A stretch of DNA of 64,000 nucleotides from Bacillota bacterium (GTDB taxonomy: Bacteria > Bacillota > Limnochordia > Darwinibacteriales > JAAYFS01): the NCBI GenBank assembly GCA_012728115.1, contig JAAYFS010000052.1, positions 34,269-98,268 of the forward strand, in the 5' to 3' direction. The notes beneath the pieces are model-generated. The model ran no database searches, was not told the DNA's origin, and saw only the letters and a list, made by a program, of their open reading frames with translations. The position numbers and the translations under genes are program-made. Shown here piece after piece: positions 8,322-18,161 of this stretch; position 1 is the first letter of the stretch; each line of letters starts with the position of its first letter.

Positions 8322-9731
8322 CTAAAGAATATACTTAGATAAATCTCGATTAGAAGTGATTGGTCGAAGTCTCTGTTCAACATAGGCTGAGTCTATGGTA
8401 ACTGTGCTTTCGCTCGATGAACCGATCTCAGTAGCATTGAAAGAAATTTCCTCCAATATTCTTTCGAGAATTGTATGAAGCCGTCGAGCACCGATGTTTT
8501 CGGATTCTTGGTTTACTTGTTCCGCTATCTCAGCTATCTTATCGATTCCATCTTCAGTAAAGCTAAGTTTAACACCTTCGATCTCCAAAAGTGCTATATA
8601 CTGCTTGATTAATGCGTTTTTCGGTTCAGTCAAGATTCGCTTGAAATCTGCCTTTTTGAGGCTGTCAAGCTCAACTCTAATTGGAAAACGCCCTTGTAGT
8701 TCAGGGATTAGATCGGAAGGCTTTACAGTGTGAAAAGCGCCAGCAGCAATGAAGAGGATGTGATCCGTACGAACTGGACCATACTTCGTCATAACCGTCG
8801 CACCTTCAACGATCGGAAGGATATCTCTTTGCACTCCTCCTCGCGACACATCAGGACCAGCTCCCCCTTCTCTGCCAGCAATCTTGTCGATCTCGTCAAT
8901 GAAAACGATCCCTGCTTGTTCAGCCCATTCGATTGCTTCAGAAGCAACTGCATCCATATCTAGTAGTCTGCTTGCTTCCTCCTGTAATAATATCTTTCGG
9001 GCTTCACTAACTGTTAGTTTTCTCCGATGTTTTCGTTTCGGCATTATACCGCCGAGGATATCGTTAAAATTAATCCCCATCTCTTCCAACCCGCTGGTCG
9101 ATAAAACATCGAACATCGGATTACTTTGATCTTCAACTTCGACTTCGACTACGTATTCTTCTAATTCTCCTTGTTCGAGCAAACGACGTATTTCCGCTCT
9201 TTTATTCTTTGCCTTTTCGACTCTTTCATTCCACTCTGGATCGTATTCATTTTGGGTACTCGATCGTTGCGCTCCAAAGAATGCTCCAAATGGATTAACC
9301 ATCGATTTTTCTTGCTTAGGAATTGGTGCAAGGCTGTCAAGTAGCCTTTCGTTTACGGCTTCTACTGCTTTATCTTCAACATTTTTCATTTTTTCCGCTT
9401 TTACCAAGCGGACAGATACTTCAGTCAGATCACGCACTATCGATTCAACATCACGACCTACATAACCTACTTCTGTAAATTTTGTCGCTTCTACCTTGAT
9501 AAAAGGAGCTTTAGCTAATTTTGCGAGCCTCCGAGCAATTTCTGTCTTACCTACTCCCGTGGGTCCGATCATTAAGATATTTTTGGGCATTACTTCATCT
9601 CGAAGTTCTGGTGGGAGACTCGCACGGCGAAAGCGATTTCTTAGGGCGATGGCGACAGCACGTTTTGCTGCTGATTGACCCACAATATATCGATCAAGTT
9701 CCTCAACTATTTTGAGAGGGGTTAGATCCAT
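8322..9731 (-). CDS. hslU: ATP-dependent protease ATPase subunit HslU (ClpY)
   Basis: This AAA+ unfoldase of the HslUV protease has Walker A GPTGVGKT at residues 56-63 and Walker [13 protein letters not shown]. The HslU-specific I-domain lies between them, and the family tail [10 protein letters not shown] ends the protein. The 469-residue length is normal. It starts at 9731 after an AAGGAGG site and overlaps the end of hslV by 29 bp, so the two subunits are made from coupled reading frames. It feeds unfolded substrates into the HslV chamber in the cytoplasm. Confidence 0.97.
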   Translation of the reverse strand: MDLTPLKIVEELDRYIVGQSAAKRAVAIALRNRFRRASLPPELRDEVMPKNILMIGPTGVGKTEIARRLAKLAKAPFIKVEATKFTEVGYVGRDVESIVRDLTEVSVRLVKAEKMKNVEDKAVEAVNERLLDSLAPIPKQEKSMVNPFGAFFGAQRSSTQNEYDPEWNERVEKAKNKRAEIRRLLEQGELEEYVVEVEVEDQSNPMFDVLSTSGLEEMGINFNDILGGIMPKRKHRRKLTVSEARKILLQEEASRLLDMDAVASEAIEWAEQAGIVFIDEIDKIAGREGGAGPDVSRGGVQRDILPIVEGATVMTKYGPVRTDHILFIAAGAFHTVKPSDLIPELQGRFPIRVELDSLKKADFKRILTEPKNALIKQYIALLEIEGVKLSFTEDGIDKIAEIAEQVNQESENIGARRLHTILERILEEISFNATEIGSSSESTVTIDSAYVEQRLRPITSNRDLSKYIL

Positions 9732-10281
9732 CTTCTTCCTCCTTATCCAATTCGACTACAGTAATCGAATCATTCGTATAAACGCAGATTTCCGAAGCAA
9801 TTTTCAATGCTTCATGAGCGATTGCAGGCGCACTAAGGGAAGAATGCTTTAATAAAGCCTTACCTGCTGCTAAAGCATAGTTTCCACCCGAACCAATGGC
9901 AGCTATATCATCATCCGGTTCAATGATATCCCCTGTACCTGATAGCAAAAGAATATGTTCTTTATTCATAGCTAGTAGCAAAGCATTCAACTGCCTAAGT
10001 ACTCGATCGGTCCGCCAATCTTTTGCTAGTTCATAAGAAGCTCGTAAAAGATTCCCATGATGTTCACCAAGTTTATCTTCAAATTTTTCTAAAAGCGCAA
10101 ACGCATCAGCGGCGGAACCAGCAAATCCGCAAAGAACTTGCCCATTGTAGAGAGTTCTAACCTTTTTGGTATTATGTTTAATGATGGTGTTTTCACCGAA
10201 AGTCACTTGACCATCGCCAGCCATCGCAAACCGTCCGTCTTTTTTTACCGCAACAATCGTTGTAGCATGAAACTTTTCCAT
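9703..10281 (-). CDS. hslV: ATP-dependent protease proteolytic subunit HslV (ClpQ)
   Basis: This proteasome-like threonine peptidase contains [12 protein letters not shown] and AGDGQVTFG near the start, then [26 protein letters not shown] and [14 protein letters not shown] start it at the ATG at 10281 ([10 protein letters not shown]), preceded by GAGGGAG; an upstream ATG at 10305 adds eight residues. Processing before the first Thr of TTIV would expose the catalytic Thr. Bacillus CodW is unusual in using Ser, whereas this protein has the common Thr form. Confidence 0.96.
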   Translation of the reverse strand: MEKFHATTIVAVKKDGRFAMAGDGQVTFGENTIIKHNTKKVRTLYNGQVLCGFAGSAADAFALLEKFEDKLGEHHGNLLRASYELAKDWRTDRVLRQLNALLLAMNKEHILLLSGTGDIIEPDDDIAAIGSGGNYALAAGKALLKHSSLSAPAIAHEALKIASEICVYTNDSITVVELDKEEEDGSNPSQNS

Positions 10282-10311
10282 CGCTCTCCCTCTTTTCTTG
10301 TACATAATATC

Positions 10312-11196
10312 CTAAGCGCGTGGATGGGCTCTATTATATACAGACTTTAACCTACTATTACTTACACTGGTATAAATTTGGGTGGTAGATAGATTCACGT
10401 GTCCTAATAGCTCTTGAACCACCCGCAAATCTGCTCCCGCATCCAGCATATGGGTAGCAAAACTGTGCCTGATGGAGTGTGGCGAAAGATTTTTTGCTAA
10501 AGCAATTTTCTGGATTTGTTGCGTCATAATATATTGAACACCTCGCGGGCTGAGTCTTTCACCACGATTGTTTAAGAACAATGCCTGTTCATCCATCTTA
10601 GCAAGTTGATTACGCCCATCCCTCAGATATTTCTTAACAGCATCGATCGCTCGTTCACCGATAGGGACGATTCGTTCTTTTCTTCCTTTACCATAAACCC
10701 GAACAAATCGATACTCAAAATCGATGGAATCTAGATCAAGATTAACTAACTCAGAAAGACGAATACCTGTAGCATAGAGAACTTCTAACAGAGCCCGCGT
10801 TCTTAATTCCAATGGCTCATCGCTTTCTAACGACCCTAGAATTTCATCCATTTCGTCAACTGAAGCGATGGTAGGCAATTTTTTCTCTTTCCGCGGTGAA
10901 TTGATGTACTCGGCTGGGTTTTTTTTAATTATCTCTTGTTTATTTAAAAATCTAAAGAAACCACGTATTGCTGCCAATTGCCTGCAAACAGTAGTTCGAG
11001 CATAGTTCTTCCTATATAAATAAAGTAAGTAATCCCTGATGTGATGATGGGTCACCATTTCAATCTCGTCTGTAAAATTATTGTTTACGAATTTTATAAA
11101 TTGCGTTAAATCTCTTTCGTACGCCTTTACTGAGTTTTCTGTCAGATTTTGCTGAACCTCGATATACTTAAGAAATTCTGTCAAATATCTGTCCAT
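10312..11196 (-). CDS. xerC: Tyrosine recombinase XerC
   Basis: The 294-residue site-specific recombinase has an N-terminal core-binding SAM-like domain (about 1-90) and a catalytic domain with the full set of active residues: Arg146 (TGIRLSEL), Lys170, His240 and Arg243 (HSIRHSF), His266 (LLGHVNLSTTQ) and Tyr275. XerC acts with XerD at dif to resolve chromosome dimers. Its place between trmFO and hslV matches codV of Bacillus. No dif-like site was recognised in the window. Confidence 0.95.
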   Translation of the reverse strand: MDRYLTEFLKYIEVQQNLTENSVKAYERDLTQFIKFVNNNFTDEIEMVTHHHIRDYLLYLYRKNYARTTVCRQLAAIRGFFRFLNKQEIIKKNPAEYINSPRKEKKLPTIASVDEMDEILGSLESDEPLELRTRALLEVLYATGIRLSELVNLDLDSIDFEYRFVRVYGKGRKERIVPIGERAIDAVKKYLRDGRNQLAKMDEQALFLNNRGERLSPRGVQYIMTQQIQKIALAKNLSPHSIRHSFATHMLDAGADLRVVQELLGHVNLSTTQIYTSVSNSRLKSVYNRAHPRA

Positions 11197-11253
11197 TGCG
11201 AACTCCTTCTATTTATTACCATATTACTTCTCATTTAGAATTTGTATTCCTTT

Positions 11254-12564
11254 TTATTTTTGCACGATTTCGAGAAATTGCTTGAGGGAATCGAGGGACC
11301 GCTTTGCATACTCTTCCTTACGTTTTTGCTTATCCTTAATCCTCTCATTCAAAGGTGGAAGCAGGCCAAAATTAGCATTCATTGGCTGAAATCCATTTGG
11401 ATCTGCCTCTTCAAGATAACGTGCTAAAGCCCCTAGAATAGTGACTTCGGGTAAAACTAAGGGTTCTTGTCCGCCCAGTAGGCGCGCAGCATTGATTCCA
11501 GCTAATAATCCTGAAGCACTACTTTCTACATACCCTTCAACTCCTGTTAACTGCCCTGCTACGAAGACATTAGGATAATCTTTTAACTGGAATGTCGCTT
11601 TTAACACTTTCGGAGCATTAATAAAAGTATTACGATGCATCACACCATAGCGAACAAACTCTGCTTCCTGTAAGGCGGGTATGAGACGAAAGACTCTTCT
11701 TTGTTCCCCCCATTTTAATCGTGTTTGAAAACCGACCAGGTTAAATAATGAGCCTTGGGCATTCTCCTTACGTAATTGTACTACCGCGAAAGGACGCTTC
11801 CCAGTTCGTTCGTCAATTAACCCAACAGGCCTTAAGGGTCCATAGAGAAGGGTTTTTTTACCTCGTCGTGCCATAACTTCAATCGGAATACAACCTTCAA
11901 AAACGGTAATATCATCCTCAATACCTTCATGCAAAGGAGCTTGTTCAGCCTGAACAAGCTCGTTCCAAAACAATTCGTATTCTTCTTCAGTCATTGGACA
12001 ATTAAAATAATCAGGAGTTCCTTTTCCGTAGCGAGCACCCCAAAACCCATGCTCGGTCAAGATGCTTTCACCCGTCACAATCGGTGCTGCAGCATCATAA
12101 AAAGACAGGTTTTCCGATTTTGTCATTTTAGTTAATACATCAACCATCGGTTCACTAGATAGTGGGCCAGTAGCGATAATAACGATTCCCTCGGGTAAGG
12201 AAGTGCATTCTTCTGTTTTAACTTCAATGTTCGGATGGCTCATTATCCTTTGTGTTATCATTTGCGCAAATCTATTGCGATCAACAGCTAAAGCACCTCC
12301 AGCAGGGACAAAGGTTTGAAGAGCTATCTCAATAATTAAAGATTTCAAAAATTTCAGTTCTTCCTTAAGTAAACCACCCGCACTGGTTATTTGGTTGGAG
12401 CCAAGCGAATTACTACAAACTAACTCAGCAAAATATTCTGTTTGGTGTGCTGGTGTTGATTTTAAAGGACGCATTTCTAAGAGGCTAACTTTGATACCTC
12501 TAGTTGCTAACTGCCAAGCTGCTTCACACCCAGCTAATCCGCCACCAACTACTGTAACCCTCAT
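11254..12564 (-). CDS. trmFO: tRNA (uracil-54-C5)-methyltransferase TrmFO, folate/FAD dependent
   Basis: The 436-residue protein opens with the FAD-binding dinucleotide motif VVGGGLAGCEAAW, then LLEMRPLKSTPAHQT and ELVCSNSLGSN, all diagnostic of TrmFO (formerly Gid). The C-terminal half has VAGQLTGVEGYVESSASGLLAG. It methylates U54 of tRNAs to ribothymidine using methylenetetrahydrofolate. It directly abuts the topA stop and belongs to the topA operon. Confidence 0.97.
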   Translation of the reverse strand: MRVTVVGGGLAGCEAAWQLATRGIKVSLLEMRPLKSTPAHQTEYFAELVCSNSLGSNQITSAGGLLKEELKFLKSLIIEIALQTFVPAGGALAVDRNRFAQMITQRIMSHPNIEVKTEECTSLPEGIVIIATGPLSSEPMVDVLTKMTKSENLSFYDAAAPIVTGESILTEHGFWGARYGKGTPDYFNCPMTEEEYELFWNELVQAEQAPLHEGIEDDITVFEGCIPIEVMARRGKKTLLYGPLRPVGLIDERTGKRPFAVVQLRKENAQGSLFNLVGFQTRLKWGEQRRVFRLIPALQEAEFVRYGVMHRNTFINAPKVLKATFQLKDYPNVFVAGQLTGVEGYVESSASGLLAGINAARLLGGQEPLVLPEVTILGALARYLEEADPNGFQPMNANFGLLPPLNERIKDKQKRKEEYAKRSLDSLKQFLEIVQK

Positions 12565-14631
12565 TTAAGAACTTCCTCCTAGTTTACACTCTTTATTAAC
12601 ACAAATCGGTTGATCATTATTCTTTTTTACGACCAATAGCTCACCGCAACTAGGGCACTTCTCCGAAACAGGGCGATTCCAAGATACATAGTCACAATCT
12701 GGATACTCGGAACATCCGTAGAATAACCTTCCTTTCTTGGACCGTCTTTCCACAACTTCCCCTTGTTCGCATTTCGGGCATTTTACACCGATTTCATTTA
12801 ATAAAGGTTTAGTGTTTCGACATTCTGGATATCCCGGACAAGCAAGGAACTTGCCAAACTTGCCCCACTTAACCACCATCATTCTGCCACATTTATCACA
12901 AGGAAAATCCGAAACCTCGTCTTCAATCTCTATTTTTTCCAATAGCTGATATGCTGTTTCAAGGTCTTTTTCAAAGGAATCATAGAATTTTTCAACTACA
13001 TCTTCCCAGGTAACATTACCCTCCTCAACTTCATCAAGCTCACTTTCCATCGTCGCGGTAAAACCTACATCAAAAAGGTCACTAAAATGTTCGAGTAAAA
13101 GTTCGATCACTACCTCACCTAATTCAGTTAACACAAAACGCTTCTCTTCCAAAGCCACATAACCGCGTTGCAATAGTGTATCGATGATCGGAGCATAAGT
13201 ACTTGGTCTTCCAATTTCTTTTTCCTCGAGGGTTTTAACCAACATTGCCTCTGAGTAGCGGGGTGGTGGCTGAGTAAAGTGCTGGTTAAGCGAAATTCCA
13301 TCGTTTTTAAGAACCATACCTTCACGCAAATCAGGAAGAACGCCATCCTGTTCCTCCTTCTCATCGGTTCCCTCTACATAAACTTTCATAAATCCAAGGA
13401 ACTTAATATTTGAACCTGTTGCTCTAAAAACATAATCGTTGACCCGAATGTCAACGGATACAGTATCCAAAACCGCTGGTTTCATTTGGCTAGCGATAAA
13501 GCGTTCCCATATTAGTTTATATAGACGATATTGATCTCGAGTCAATGAATCCTTCAATACTTGAGGTGTTCGTAATGCTGAGGTGGGCCGAATAGCTTCA
13601 TGAGCTTCCTGTGCTCCTTTACGACCCTTGTAGACCGGGGGTTTACTTGGCAAAAATTCTTTACCGTAAGTATCGCGAATTACTCCCTGAGCCTCTTTAC
13701 TCGCCTCTTCAGCAATTCGCACAGCATCCGTACGCATATAGGTTATCAGACCAACTGTACCTTCGTCACCGACGTCTAATCCTTCGTATAGTGTCTGAGC
13801 GATCCTCATCGTTTTCCGAGCAGAGAAATTTAATTTTCGAGCAGCTTCTTGCTGCAATGTGCTCGTAGTAAATGGTGGGGCGGGATTTCTCCGTCTTTCT
13901 TTCTTGGTAACCGAGGCAATCTCCCATTGACCATTCTTTATTGCCTTTTCGACTTCTTTTGCTTGTTCCTCATTATTTATCTCGATCTTCTTGCCATTAA
14001 AGCTATGAAGTTTAGCTTCAAACTTATCTCCTTGATCGGTCAGAAGTTGGGCAACTATAGACCAATATTCTTTAGGAACAAACTTTGTAATTTCAACCTC
14101 ACGATCATAGATTAAGCGAAGCGCAACCGATTGTACTCGCCCTGCACTCAAACCTTTTTTCACTTTCGCCCAAAGTAGCGGAGACAGTTTATAGCCTACC
14201 AAACGATCAAGAATTCTGCGTGCTTGTTGAGCATCCACTAGGTTTTGCCCAATATCACGCGGGTTCTTGATTGCTTGAAGAACGGCATCCTTAGTAATCT
14301 CCCTAAATTCGATACGGCATTTCTGTTCGTCAATATTAAGAACCTGAGTCAAGTGCCAGGCAATCGCTTCACCCTCTCGATCGGGGTCAGTTGCCAGTAA
14401 GACTTTACTAGATTTTTTTACTGCCTCTCGTAATTCCTTTAGTATGGGTCCTTTGCCTCTGATCGTAATATATTTTGGTTTAAAATCATCTTCAATATCT
14501 ATTCCTAATTGGCTTCGTGGTAGATCCCGCACATGACCCATCGAAGCCTTAACGATATAGTTTCTTCCAAGAAACTTACCGATGGTCTTAGCTTTCGCAG
14601 GAGATTCCACTATCACCAAAGACTTACCCAA
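12565..14631 (-). CDS. topA: DNA topoisomerase I
   Basis: This type IA topoisomerase relaxes negative supercoils. The TOPRIM motif TDPDREGEA is near residues 81-89, and the active-site Tyr lies in TYMRTDAVR near 298. Three C-terminal four-cysteine zinc ribbons follow (CDKCGR..., CPKCEQ..., CPSCGE...). I start at a TTG at 14631 giving MGKSLVIVESPAKAK, because GGAGG lies eight bases upstream and homologues begin there; the longer frame from 14661 is less likely. It heads the topA-trmFO-xerC-hslV-hslU-codY operon. Confidence 0.96.
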   Translation of the reverse strand: MGKSLVIVESPAKAKTIGKFLGRNYIVKASMGHVRDLPRSQLGIDIEDDFKPKYITIRGKGPILKELREAVKKSSKVLLATDPDREGEAIAWHLTQVLNIDEQKCRIEFREITKDAVLQAIKNPRDIGQNLVDAQQARRILDRLVGYKLSPLLWAKVKKGLSAGRVQSVALRLIYDREVEITKFVPKEYWSIVAQLLTDQGDKFEAKLHSFNGKKIEINNEEQAKEVEKAIKNGQWEIASVTKKERRRNPAPPFTTSTLQQEAARKLNFSARKTMRIAQTLYEGLDVGDEGTVGLITYMRTDAVRIAEEASKEAQGVIRDTYGKEFLPSKPPVYKGRKGAQEAHEAIRPTSALRTPQVLKDSLTRDQYRLYKLIWERFIASQMKPAVLDTVSVDIRVNDYVFRATGSNIKFLGFMKVYVEGTDEKEEQDGVLPDLREGMVLKNDGISLNQHFTQPPPRYSEAMLVKTLEEKEIGRPSTYAPIIDTLLQRGYVALEEKRFVLTELGEVVIELLLEHFSDLFDVGFTATMESELDEVEEGNVTWEDVVEKFYDSFEKDLETAYQLLEKIEIEDEVSDFPCDKCGRMMVVKWGKFGKFLACPGYPECRNTKPLLNEIGVKCPKCEQGEVVERRSKKGRLFYGCSEYPDCDYVSWNRPVSEKCPSCGELLVVKKNNDQPICVNKECKLGGSS

Positions 14632-14706
14632 ACCCTTCACCTCCGTCAAACTACCTATCACAAGCTTAATACATTACCTTTTTCTGGGTCAAATTAACTG
14701 AATACA

Positions 14707-14735
14707 ATTATATTAGGTTTAAGTTATTTATGCAA
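14707..14735 (-). promoter_or_regulatory. SigA-type promoter of the topA operon
   Basis: Minus-strand TTGCAT and TATAAT are separated by exactly 17 bases. The expected start point lies about 70 bases before the topA TTG codon. The promoter sits in the short gap after dprA. Confidence 0.8.
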
Positions 14736-14752
14736 CCACTCTTCTTTTATAA

Positions 14753-15799
14753 TCAAATTTCCTCTAATTGTAATAAAGTGATCTCTTTATGTATCTCCGA
14801 AATACTAGCGCCTGTTATCATAGCTATTTCATCTGGGTCGCTTCCTTGTTCTAGAAGTGTTTTTATTCTTGCACGCAATGAATTTACGTCAGATCGTGAG
14901 TTCCTTCCAGATTGTATCCCTGCATAGGCTGGTAGCGAATTAAAAATATCTTCTACTTCGTCCACTAACATTGCCCCTTGCTTAATTAAAAAATGATTGC
15001 CTCTACGTACCGAACTAAAAATATCACCTGGAATTGCCCAAACCTCTTTTCCTTGATCCAATGCCCAGTTCACTGTATTTATTGCTCCTGAACGTAAGCC
15101 CGCTTCGACCACTAACACCCCCCACCCAAGCGCGCTAATCAAACGGTTGCGTTGCGGAAAATTTCCTGGAACAATTTTATCTCTCGGAGAAAATTCTGTG
15201 ATTAGACAGCCCTGGTTTTCCACTATCTTCTCTGCTACTTTAGTGTGCTCCCAAGGATAAATCTGTTCAAGTGGACTACCAAGAACCGCAACTGTCCTTC
15301 CATTAGTTACACTTAATGCTCCTTTATGAGCTTCGATATCAATTCCGCGCGCCAAGCCGCTAATAACTGGCAGACCTGCCTCCGCCAGTTTTTTAGCAAA
15401 AAAGTAGGCTTGTTGCCTACCGCTACTTGTGGGTTTTCGTGTGCCGACGATCGCGATCCCCGCTTTGTTTGGTAGGATTCCTTTATAGAACAAAACGGGT
15501 GGGGGATTTTGAATTTGCCTGATCATCTTTGGATAATCTGAATCAGCCAAAGTTACAAATTTAATACCTGCTTGCTTTAATGCATCTTCTTCTCCGAAAG
15601 GATCGATGCTTGGACGATGAGCGATTATCTGTGCTGCTAATTTGTCTCCAAACCCAGGAATTTGCCTTATTTCTTCCTCTGATGCATCCCATGCGCGAGA
15701 AAAACTACCAAAAGCGTGTAGCAATGCAGCAATCCTTTTACTTCCTAATCCAGGGACCATGCTGAAGGCTAAAAGATAATGTCGCAAACTCCATTTCAC
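14753..15799 (-). CDS. dprA: DNA-processing protein DprA (Smf)
   Basis: The 348-residue protein has an N-terminal helix-hairpin-helix part (VPGLGSKRIAALL, IPGFGDKLAAQI). The Rossmann-type DprA core follows, with VGTRKPTSSGRQQA, ISGLARGIDIEAHKGAL, TVAVLGSPLEQIYP, FPQRNRLISAL and LVVEAGLRSGAINT. The C-terminal 60 residues look like a winged-helix domain. DprA loads RecA onto incoming single-stranded DNA during transformation. Its position before topA is the Bacillus smf order. Together with comM nearby it hints that natural competence is possible. Confidence 0.95.
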   Translation of the reverse strand: MKWSLRHYLLAFSMVPGLGSKRIAALLHAFGSFSRAWDASEEEIRQIPGFGDKLAAQIIAHRPSIDPFGEEDALKQAGIKFVTLADSDYPKMIRQIQNPPPVLFYKGILPNKAGIAIVGTRKPTSSGRQQAYFFAKKLAEAGLPVISGLARGIDIEAHKGALSVTNGRTVAVLGSPLEQIYPWEHTKVAEKIVENQGCLITEFSPRDKIVPGNFPQRNRLISALGWGVLVVEAGLRSGAINTVNWALDQGKEVWAIPGDIFSSVRRGNHFLIKQGAMLVDEVEDIFNSLPAYAGIQSGRNSRSDVNSLRARIKTLLEQGSDPDEIAMITGASISEIHKEITLLQLEEI

Positions 15800-15824
15800 G
15801 ATAATTACCTCCGTTTATCGATCT

Positions 15825-16064
15825 TTAGTCATCATCATCGTAACCAAAGGAGTGTTCAACCAAACTATCGAGAATTTCGCGTAATTCTTCTTCCCATTTT
15901 AATTGATAAACGCGAAGATCTAACTCTCTAACGAGTGATCCGCAATGACAATTACTACAAATTATCCCATACATATCGCCCCGACGCCCTTTGATGTTGT
16001 GAGGCGTATCTACATTGCAGACTGGACAATTGTATATGCGTGTGCTACCCGATTCAAACTCCAT
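15825..16064 (-). CDS. Small zinc-ribbon protein of unknown function
   Basis: This is a 79-80 residue protein with CPVC near residues 13-16 and CSNCHC near 36-41, forming a plausible four-cysteine zinc site, and an acidic tail ending in DDDD. The start is either the ATG at 16064 or a TTG one codon earlier; an AGGAG site serves both. It lies between dprA and the divergent comM. I do not recognise the family; such ribbons bind nucleic acid or protein partners. Confidence 0.7.
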   Translation of the reverse strand: MEFESGSTRIYNCPVCNVDTPHNIKGRRGDMYGIICSNCHCGSLVRELDLRVYQLKWEEELREILDSLVEHSFGYDDDD

Positions 16065-16141
16065 CAATAGCTTACTCCTCTCAAAGAAATCTCCACTAAT
16101 AGCATTCCGTCTTAGTTTTGTTTCTATGTTATGAAGGACTA

Positions 16142-16197
16142 TTGCGAATTTTGTTGAAATTAAAAATATATATTTTCTGAAAATTTATCAAAGGAGG
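16142..16197 (+). promoter_or_regulatory. comM upstream region with CodY box and ribosome site
   Basis: Plus-strand TATTTTCTGAAAATT at 16171-16185 matches the CodY consensus AATTTTCWGAAAATT at 14 of 15 positions. It overlaps an AT-rich stretch (TATATT at 16169-16174) that is the best -10 candidate, with TTGCGA or TTGTTG upstream as weak -35 candidates. AAGGAGG at 16191-16197 serves the TTG start of comM. The placement fits repression by CodY. Confidence 0.7.
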
Positions 16198-16207
16198 TAG
16201 CCTGAGT

Positions 16208-17647
16208 TTGATCTGTGTCTTTAGTTGCACAATTGAAGGAATCGATGCTCTCGAAGTGCAAATCGAAATAGATATTAGGACAGGATTGCCTAGCTTTGAC
16301 ATAGTTGGTCTTCCAGGGGCAACGGTACGCGAAAGTCGCGAACGAGTTCGCGCGGCGATTATTAATTCAGGTTTTGAGTTTCCGCTTCAACGCATCACGG
16401 TGAATCTTGCTCCAGCAGATATCCGCAAAGATAGCTCTGTCTTTGATCTTCCGATCGCATTAGGGATCCTGGCAGCTCAAAAACTTATCTCAGAAAATAT
16501 ATTCGAATCTTTCTTAATAGTCGGTGAATTATCCTTAAACGGAAACCTGCGAACAATAAAGGGTTCGTTGTCTTTTGCAGAGTTATCAAATAAGCACAAC
16601 AAAACTCTTTTATTGCCAGCAAGTAATATCCAAGAAGCTCAAGCGATTAGTAAATGCAAGGCGATTCCACTAAATAATCTGCGCCAAGCAGTAGCTTTTT
16701 TAACCAATCAAATCGCTATTCTTCCTCCACAGCTGCAACCAAGGAGGTTATCACCGAAACTCGAAAGGCCTTTTGCAGAAATTCATGGACAGTTTACAGC
16801 CAAGCGAGTTCTACAAATAGCTGCTGCTGGACACCATCACACCTTACTTATTGGATCACCTGGTACTGGCAAGACCATCCTAGCACGCAATACCGCTTTT
16901 ATAATGCCACCGATGACAGAAGAAGAGGCCATTACTACCAGTAAAATTTACAGTAGTTGCGGAAAACTTGATCCAAAACTAGGAATAATGCAAGAAAGAC
17001 CTTTTCGTAGTCCCCATCACAGCATAACCCGAACTGGCCTTATCGGTGGCGGGCAACCGATTGTTCCAGGTGAAATTACACTTGCCCATAACGGAATACT
17101 ATTACTTGATGAACTGCTTGAGTTCAAACATGATGCCCTGCAAGCTTTGCGCGAACCGCTAGAAACTAAAGAAATCGTTCTCTCGCGAGCGGGGCAAAGT
17201 ATTGTCTTTCCAGCAGATTTTCTCTTAATAGCCACCGCAAACCCTTGCCCTTGTGGCAACCTTGGGCATCCCTCCAAGAATTGTGTATGCCAACCTTCTG
17301 ATATCAAACGATATACCCGAAAACTCATCGGTCCTCTTCTCGATCGAATCGATTTAGTTGCGTTTCTTAAGCCACTAAAACCCGATGAATACTTGTCTCT
17401 GGTAAATGAACCAACATATACCGTCACACAACGGACAGTTGGCATCGATCTTCCTTTAACACCTGAGGCTAAAACATTTCTCTCTCAAGCTGTGGACAAA
17501 CTGCATATTTCTGCTCGTGGCTACTACAAAGTAATTAGAGTCGCCAAAACAATCGCTAATCTTGATGAGGAGAGCGAGATTCGACCTGCTCATCTAGCAG
17601 AAGCCTTACAATATCGCTGGGAATCTGTTAGAATCTACCCAGACTAG
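16208..17647 (+). CDS. comM: ComM/YifB-family Mg-chelatase-like AAA ATPase
   Basis: The 479-residue protein starts with a TTG 10 bases after AAGGAGG. The N-terminal ChlI-like domain has LPSFDIVGLPGATVRESRERVRAAI and NLAPADIRKDSSVFDLPIALG. Walker A is GSPGTGKT at 216-223, then FRSPHHSITRTGLIGGG, LAHNGILLLDELLEF and ATANPCPCGNLG, with a C-terminal Mg-chelatase lid. Homologous ComM is a helicase that promotes branch migration during transformation. A CodY box precedes it. Its stop overlaps the stop of the convergent Lrp gene by a few bases. Confidence 0.93.
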   Translation: MICVFSCTIEGIDALEVQIEIDIRTGLPSFDIVGLPGATVRESRERVRAAIINSGFEFPLQRITVNLAPADIRKDSSVFDLPIALGILAAQKLISENIFESFLIVGELSLNGNLRTIKGSLSFAELSNKHNKTLLLPASNIQEAQAISKCKAIPLNNLRQAVAFLTNQIAILPPQLQPRRLSPKLERPFAEIHGQFTAKRVLQIAAAGHHHTLLIGSPGTGKTILARNTAFIMPPMTEEEAITTSKIYSSCGKLDPKLGIMQERPFRSPHHSITRTGLIGGGQPIVPGEITLAHNGILLLDELLEFKHDALQALREPLETKEIVLSRAGQSIVFPADFLLIATANPCPCGNLGHPSKNCVCQPSDIKRYTRKLIGPLLDRIDLVAFLKPLKPDEYLSLVNEPTYTVTQRTVGIDLPLTPEAKTFLSQAVDKLHISARGYYKVIRVAKTIANLDEESEIRPAHLAEALQYRWESVRIYPD

Positions 17648-18126
17648 GGCGATTCCTCCTCATCGAAAACTCGAGGTGGAGTCCAACTATAGTTTTGCTT
17701 CGCAACTTTAAGTACCAACGAAGTGCCTGTGTTTAGGATTCCTGGTATCTCGCTAAGTCTGTGAATTAAGAAGGTAAGCAACTCTTCATTTGTTGGTAGC
17801 ACCACTTCGATTATTAGATCATGGTTGCCAGTAGTTACCGAAATCGAACGAACTTCAGGCATTTCTTGCAATTCTGAAATGATACTCTCCGCCCTGTGTC
17901 TTTCAACCTTCATTCCAACAACTGCGATGGTGTTTAGTCCAACTTTAAAAGGATCCGCCACTCCAACAATTTTCATTACGCCTTCTTCCTGCAACCTCGC
18001 CACGCGTCTTCTGACCGTACCTTCCGCCATACCTAACTCATTGGCAATCGTGAGATACGGGGTTCTTCCGTCTTTCTGCAGAATCCTGATAATTTGCCAA
18101 TCCACCTCATCTAGATACCTTCCCAT
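17644..18126 (-). CDS. Lrp/AsnC-family transcriptional regulator
   Basis: The 160-residue protein has an N-terminal helix-turn-helix (IIRILQKDGRTPYLTIANELG, then EGTVRRRVARLQEEG) and a C-terminal RAM ligand-binding domain (VVGMKVERHRAESIISELQEM, VTGNHDLIIEVVL). The family senses amino acids as dimers or octamers. The target is unknown. It is convergent with comM, the two stop codons overlapping with no space for a terminator, and it follows the carboxypeptidase gene, with which it may be cotranscribed. Confidence 0.92.
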   Translation of the reverse strand: MGRYLDEVDWQIIRILQKDGRTPYLTIANELGMAEGTVRRRVARLQEEGVMKIVGVADPFKVGLNTIAVVGMKVERHRAESIISELQEMPEVRSISVTTGNHDLIIEVVLPTNEELLTFLIHRLSEIPGILNTGTSLVLKVAKQNYSWTPPRVFDEEESP

Positions 18127-18161
18127 TTTCGCACCTCTCCCAAAAAAGTATGGTCAAACTC

